Below, in pieces: positions 30,669 to 32,836 of a stretch of 32,836 nt of DNA. Both the position numbers and the translations under genes were made by a program. Location: the NCBI GenBank assembly GCA_030039155.1, contig JASHQL010000269.1, forward strand, positions 1 to 32,836, given 5' to 3'. The notes under the pieces were generated by a model. That model ran no database searches, had not been told where the DNA came from, and worked only from the letters and a program-made list of their open reading frames with translations. This DNA is from Streptosporangiaceae bacterium. GTDB taxonomy: Bacteria; Actinomycetota; Actinomycetes; Streptosporangiales; Streptosporangiaceae. Within the stretch, counting starts at the first letter, position 1. Each line of letters starts with the position of its first letter.

Positions 30669-30988
30669 GTGATGGGGCAGACGGCGCAGCAGCTGACCGC
30701 GAGGCTGGCCGCGGAGCAGGCAGGCAGCAGGCTGCCGTCGGTGACGGCAGGGCTGGCCAGGGATGGCGAGCTGATCTGGTCGGCAGGCCGCGGCCGGGTC
30801 GGCGACCGCCAGCCGGACTCCGGCGTGCAGTACCGGGCCGGGTCGATCACCAAGAGCTTCGTGGCCGTGGCCGTGCTACGGCTGCGTGACCAGGGCAGGT
30901 TCAGCCTGAACGACACTGGGCGCGTTTCCGGCCACGGCGCAGGTACCACTACTCCAACGTCGGGTACGCACTGCTCGGCCAGCTGCTA

Positions 30989-31148
30989 GGCCGTGTCCCG
31001 CAGGCCTTGGTGGATGCGGGCGGCGATCCAGGCGGCGTCCGGCAAGGCGGCGGAGGAGCCAATAGTGGTGCTATTGGCGACGACGACAACGCCGCCGGTC
31101 GTCGTCTGGGCGCCGATCCGCGCCGCCGAAGGTCTGCGGGACACGGCC
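30989..31148. mobile_element. 160-bp miniature inverted-repeat transposable element (MITE)
   Basis: The ends are GGCCGTGTCCCGCAG (30989-31003) and its exact reverse complement CTGCGGGACACGGCC (31134-31148); after one mismatch the match continues for CCTT, giving 19 of 20. TA stands on both sides (30987-30988, 31149-31150), as with IS630/Tc1-mariner-type insertion into TA; CTA is also repeated, so a 3-bp duplication as in some IS5 relatives cannot be excluded. GCCAATAG (31058-31065) and CTATTGGC (31071-31078) form a hairpin at the exact centre, and the two halves are imperfect inverted copies over their whole length. No transposase fits in 160 bp, so it must have moved with an enzyme made elsewhere. 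Confidence 0.85.
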
Positions 31149-31998
31149 TAACCAGCCAGCACGGCACGAGCTGGGAGCAGGTCGTCGCCGACGAGGTACT
31201 CACCCCGCTCGGGCTGAGCCGGACCACGCCGCGCCCCGTGCCACCGCATGCGAGCGGGTTCGCCGTGCATCCGCATGCGGACCTGCTGCTGGCCGAGCCT
31301 GAGCACGATGCGGGCGCGATGGGGCCGGCCGGCCAGCTCTGGACCACGGTCGCCGACCTGGCGAAGTGGGCGGCATTCCTGGCCGGCCAGCGCGGCGACC
31401 TGCTGGCCAAGGACACGCTGGCGGAGATGCGCGAGCCGGCCGGCGTCGACGACATCCCTGGCCAGCCCTGGGCACTCGGCTACGGCCTCGGCTTGCAACT
31501 GTGGAACTCGGGCGGGGTCAGGCTGTACGGCCACTCGGGCTCCATGCCCGGATTCGTCGGCATGCTGCAGATCGCCGAGGACGGCACCGCGGTGATCGTG
31601 CTGGCGAACTCCACAGTGGGCGCGGACATGACGGTGGCGGCCGACCTGCTGAAGATCCTGGCCGAGGCCGAACCCGCCGGGCAGCCTGAATGGTCGCCGC
31701 GGCAAGTCCCCGATGACGTCAGGGCGATGCTCGGCACCTGGTACTGGGGACCGGCGCCGTTCACCGTGTCGCACTCCGGCGGCCTGCTGCACCTGACGCA
31801 CGCGGGCGGCGGCCCGCCGGTCAGGTTCCGCAGGTCCGGCGAGACCGGCGACTGGATCGGCCTGGACGGCTACCACGCGGGGGAACCGCTGACGCTGGTG
31901 ACCGGCAGCGAGCGATCCGTTCCCGTGCTCAATCTTGGCTCTTTTCTTTACACCAGGACGCCCTACGATGCCGCGGCGCCGGTGCCTGGCGGGGTTGA

Positions 31999-32034
31999 CC
32001 CGGCCGGCTGGATGGCACCACCCAGCCGGCCGGG
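31999..32034. terminator. Perfect 13-bp hairpin at the end of the pseudogene
   Basis: CCCGGCCGGCTGG (31999-32011) and CCAGCCGGCCGGG (32022-32034) pair exactly around ten bases. It covers the last codons of the pseudogene and lies 22 bp from the stop of the convergent transglycosylase-like gene. It may end transcription from both directions; no T-run is present. Confidence 0.55.
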
Positions 32035-32055
32035 CTAGGTCACCGCGTCAGCGGC

Positions 32056-32655
32056 TCAGTACCAGCCGGTGGCGAGCTCGTGCGCCCATGCGGCACTCGG
32101 CGAGCCGTAGCGGCTCTTGATGTAGCGCATGCCCCAGCGGATCTGCGTCCACGGGTTGTCCGGCCAGTCCTTGCCTGCCGAGCTCATCTTCGAGCCTGGC
32201 ACCGCCTGCGGGATGCCGTACGCGCCTGAGTAGGGGTTGCTGGCGTGTACGTTCCAGCTGCTCTCCCGGTTCCACAACCAGACCAGGTACTTGAACTGGC
32301 GGTGCCGCCAGTGGAAGTGCCCGAGCATGTGCCAGGCAATCTGCCGGGGCGTGCGGTTGTGGTGCTTGCGCCGCGCAGCGCTGGCCTGGCCAGCGAGGTC
32401 GTCAGCCCTCGTGGCGGTCAGCGCCACGGTCAAGCTGTCGAGGCTGATGGAGCGCCCGGCGCGGGCTGGGGATTGCGCCGCCTGCGAGGCCGCTGGCCTG
32501 ACCGCTGCTGCGGTGCTGCCTGACGCGGCCACTGCGCCTGAAGTCAGGACGCCAGCGGTGGCGGCGGCTGCGGCCAGTACGGTGACGGCCGCGGCACGGA
32601 CTGCGAGAAGGGATCGGAATGACGGTCGGGGGTGTGCGGAACTGACGGGGGGCAA
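32056..32655 (-). CDS. Secreted lytic-transglycosylase-like (SLT) protein
   Basis: The 199-residue exported protein has a signal peptide (RPSFRSLLAVRAAAVTVLAAAAATAGV) and a low-complexity Ala/Ser linker. The C-terminal SLT/lysozyme-like domain (about 100-199) has the catalytic glutamate E131 in LWNRESSWN, then YSGAYGIPQAVPGSKM, DNPWTQIRWGMRYIKSRYG and AWAHELATGWY. This wording is typical of actinobacterial transglycosylase-like proteins that cut or remodel peptidoglycan. The start is TTG 32655 with AAAGG (32662-32666) six bases upstream; no ATG or GTG lies before the signal peptide core. The 181 bp upstream reach the window end and contain the inverted repeat 32781-32797. I looked there for a c-di-AMP riboswitch, common before such genes, and did not see one. 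Confidence 0.85.
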   Translation of the reverse strand: MPPVSSAHPRPSFRSLLAVRAAAVTVLAAAAATAGVLTSGAVAASGSTAAAVRPAASQAAQSPARAGRSISLDSLTVALTATRADDLAGQASAARRKHHNRTPRQIAWHMLGHFHWRHRQFKYLVWLWNRESSWNVHASNPYSGAYGIPQAVPGSKMSSAGKDWPDNPWTQIRWGMRYIKSRYGSPSAAWAHELATGWY

Positions 32656-32780
32656 GAGGTGCCTTTGGTCGGGCGCGCATTCGAGTTGGCGCGCTCGGCG
32701 TCCACCCTGGACGCCTGCCGTCTGGCCGGGGGCGGCCAGGGCAGCGGCGTGCGGACGTGGCGCGGGTCAGGGCGACTGGT

Positions 32781-32797
32781 GGTTACTCTTGGTAACC
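32781..32797. promoter_or_regulatory. GGTTAC/GTAACC inverted repeat upstream of the SLT gene
   Basis: GGTTAC (32781-32786) and GTAACC (32792-32797) flank five bases, 126-142 bp before the TTG start. It is a plausible operator of a dimeric repressor. The half-site shares the TTACC/GGTAA core with the repeat at 8630-8659. Confidence 0.4.
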
Positions 32798-32836
32798 GTC
32801 GCGCACGCAGGGTGCTGTCGAAGGTCTACCTTGCCT

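Larger units (their letters stand above)
30669..32038 (+). pseudogene. Beta-lactamase-fold serine hydrolase, broken by a deletion and a 160-bp insertion
   Basis: The first part (GTG 30669) has SITKSF, the S-x-x-K motif (lysine codon 30852-30854). The YSN motif (30950-30958, in RRYHYSNVGYALLGQLL) is in another frame, and the third motif HSGSMPGF and the C-terminal domain read in that second frame to the TAG at 32036-32038. The lysine and tyrosine codons are only about 33 codons apart, against 81 residues in the intact relative at 24393, so about 145 bases including the HTAGL segment are missing, with a frame change. A miniature element then interrupts the gene at 30989-31148. Without it the frame reads GQLLTSQHGTSWEQVV, as an intact gene should. 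The element has no stop in this frame and adds 54 codons. No functional enzyme is expected. The divergent S9 peptidase gene is unaffected. Confidence 0.88.

Noticed and set aside
30669-32038. Programmed frameshifting in the beta-lactamase-like gene
   Set aside because: No slippery sequence was noticed, and about 48 residues between two active-site motifs are missing, so a frameshift alone would not give a working enzyme.
32656-32836. A c-di-AMP (ydaO-type) riboswitch upstream of the transglycosylase-like gene
   Set aside because: Such riboswitches are common before these genes, but the conserved GACAGCTAACC-like core and the GGGGGAACC segment are not present; only the GGTTAC/GTAACC repeat is.
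1-32836. tRNA, rRNA, CRISPR array, toxin-antitoxin pair, prophage or biosynthetic gene cluster
   Set aside because: I saw no tRNA T-arm signature in the gaps, no regularly spaced repeats with unique spacers, no small toxin-antitoxin gene pair, and no phage structural or PKS/NRPS genes.

Overview
This is a roughly 33 kb stretch of a very GC-rich chromosome, almost certainly from an actinomycete. The evidence is GTG and TTG starts, leaderless promoters of the TANNNT-N6/7-start type, an F420-type PPOX protein, a GH15 trehalase-like enzyme, a mycobacterial-DinB2-like polymerase and a long XRE regulator. Arginine is often encoded by AGG, which is unlike Streptomyces, so I would not assign a genus. 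There are 30 protein genes (one cut by the window start, one a pseudogene), tightly packed, with no gene-free stretch above 300 bases. I see no rRNA, tRNA, CRISPR array or intact transposase.

Layout. 1-7006: the end of a methyltransferase, then on the minus strand an acyl-CoA ligase, a TmrB-like P-loop kinase translationally coupled to a glutamine amidotransferase, an F420/PPOX protein, the RNA ligase RtcB and a Gfo/Idh/MocA oxidoreductase, with a plus-strand GNAT among them. 7074-10615 (plus): SDR oxidoreductase, AlkB-type dioxygenase, GH15 glycosidase. 10677-14344 (minus): a YbaK-type deacylase, then a permease, a dimethylargininase-family enzyme and a methyltransferase joined by GTGA start/stop overlaps. 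14443-16332 (plus): alpha/beta hydrolase and a Y-family polymerase with isoleucine at the steric-gate position. 16329-20981: XRE regulator, OsmC protein, channel-like membrane protein, secreted arylsulfotransferase-like protein.

21197-25580 looks like a peptidoglycan-recycling locus: anmK reads one way, and murQ, an RpiR/MurR-type regulator and a beta-lactamase-fold hydrolase form an operon reading the other way. 25599-28167 holds a winged-helix-like protein, an atypical nucleoside diphosphate kinase and a secreted beta-propeller. 28190-32655 holds an S9 peptidase, a wrecked serine-hydrolase gene and a secreted transglycosylase-like protein.

The most unusual item is a 160-bp miniature transposable element (30989-31148). 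It has perfect 15-bp terminal inverted repeats, TA on both sides, a hairpin at its exact centre and two halves that are imperfect inverted copies of each other. It sits in the beta-lactamase-like pseudogene, and removing it restores a continuous protein-like reading frame. A 31-bp perfect hairpin between rtcB and the PPOX gene (4855-4885) has the same outer sequence and may be related. Other notable signals are twin palindromes upstream of the XRE gene, three short tandem-repeat tracts at gene ends, and several strong hairpins.
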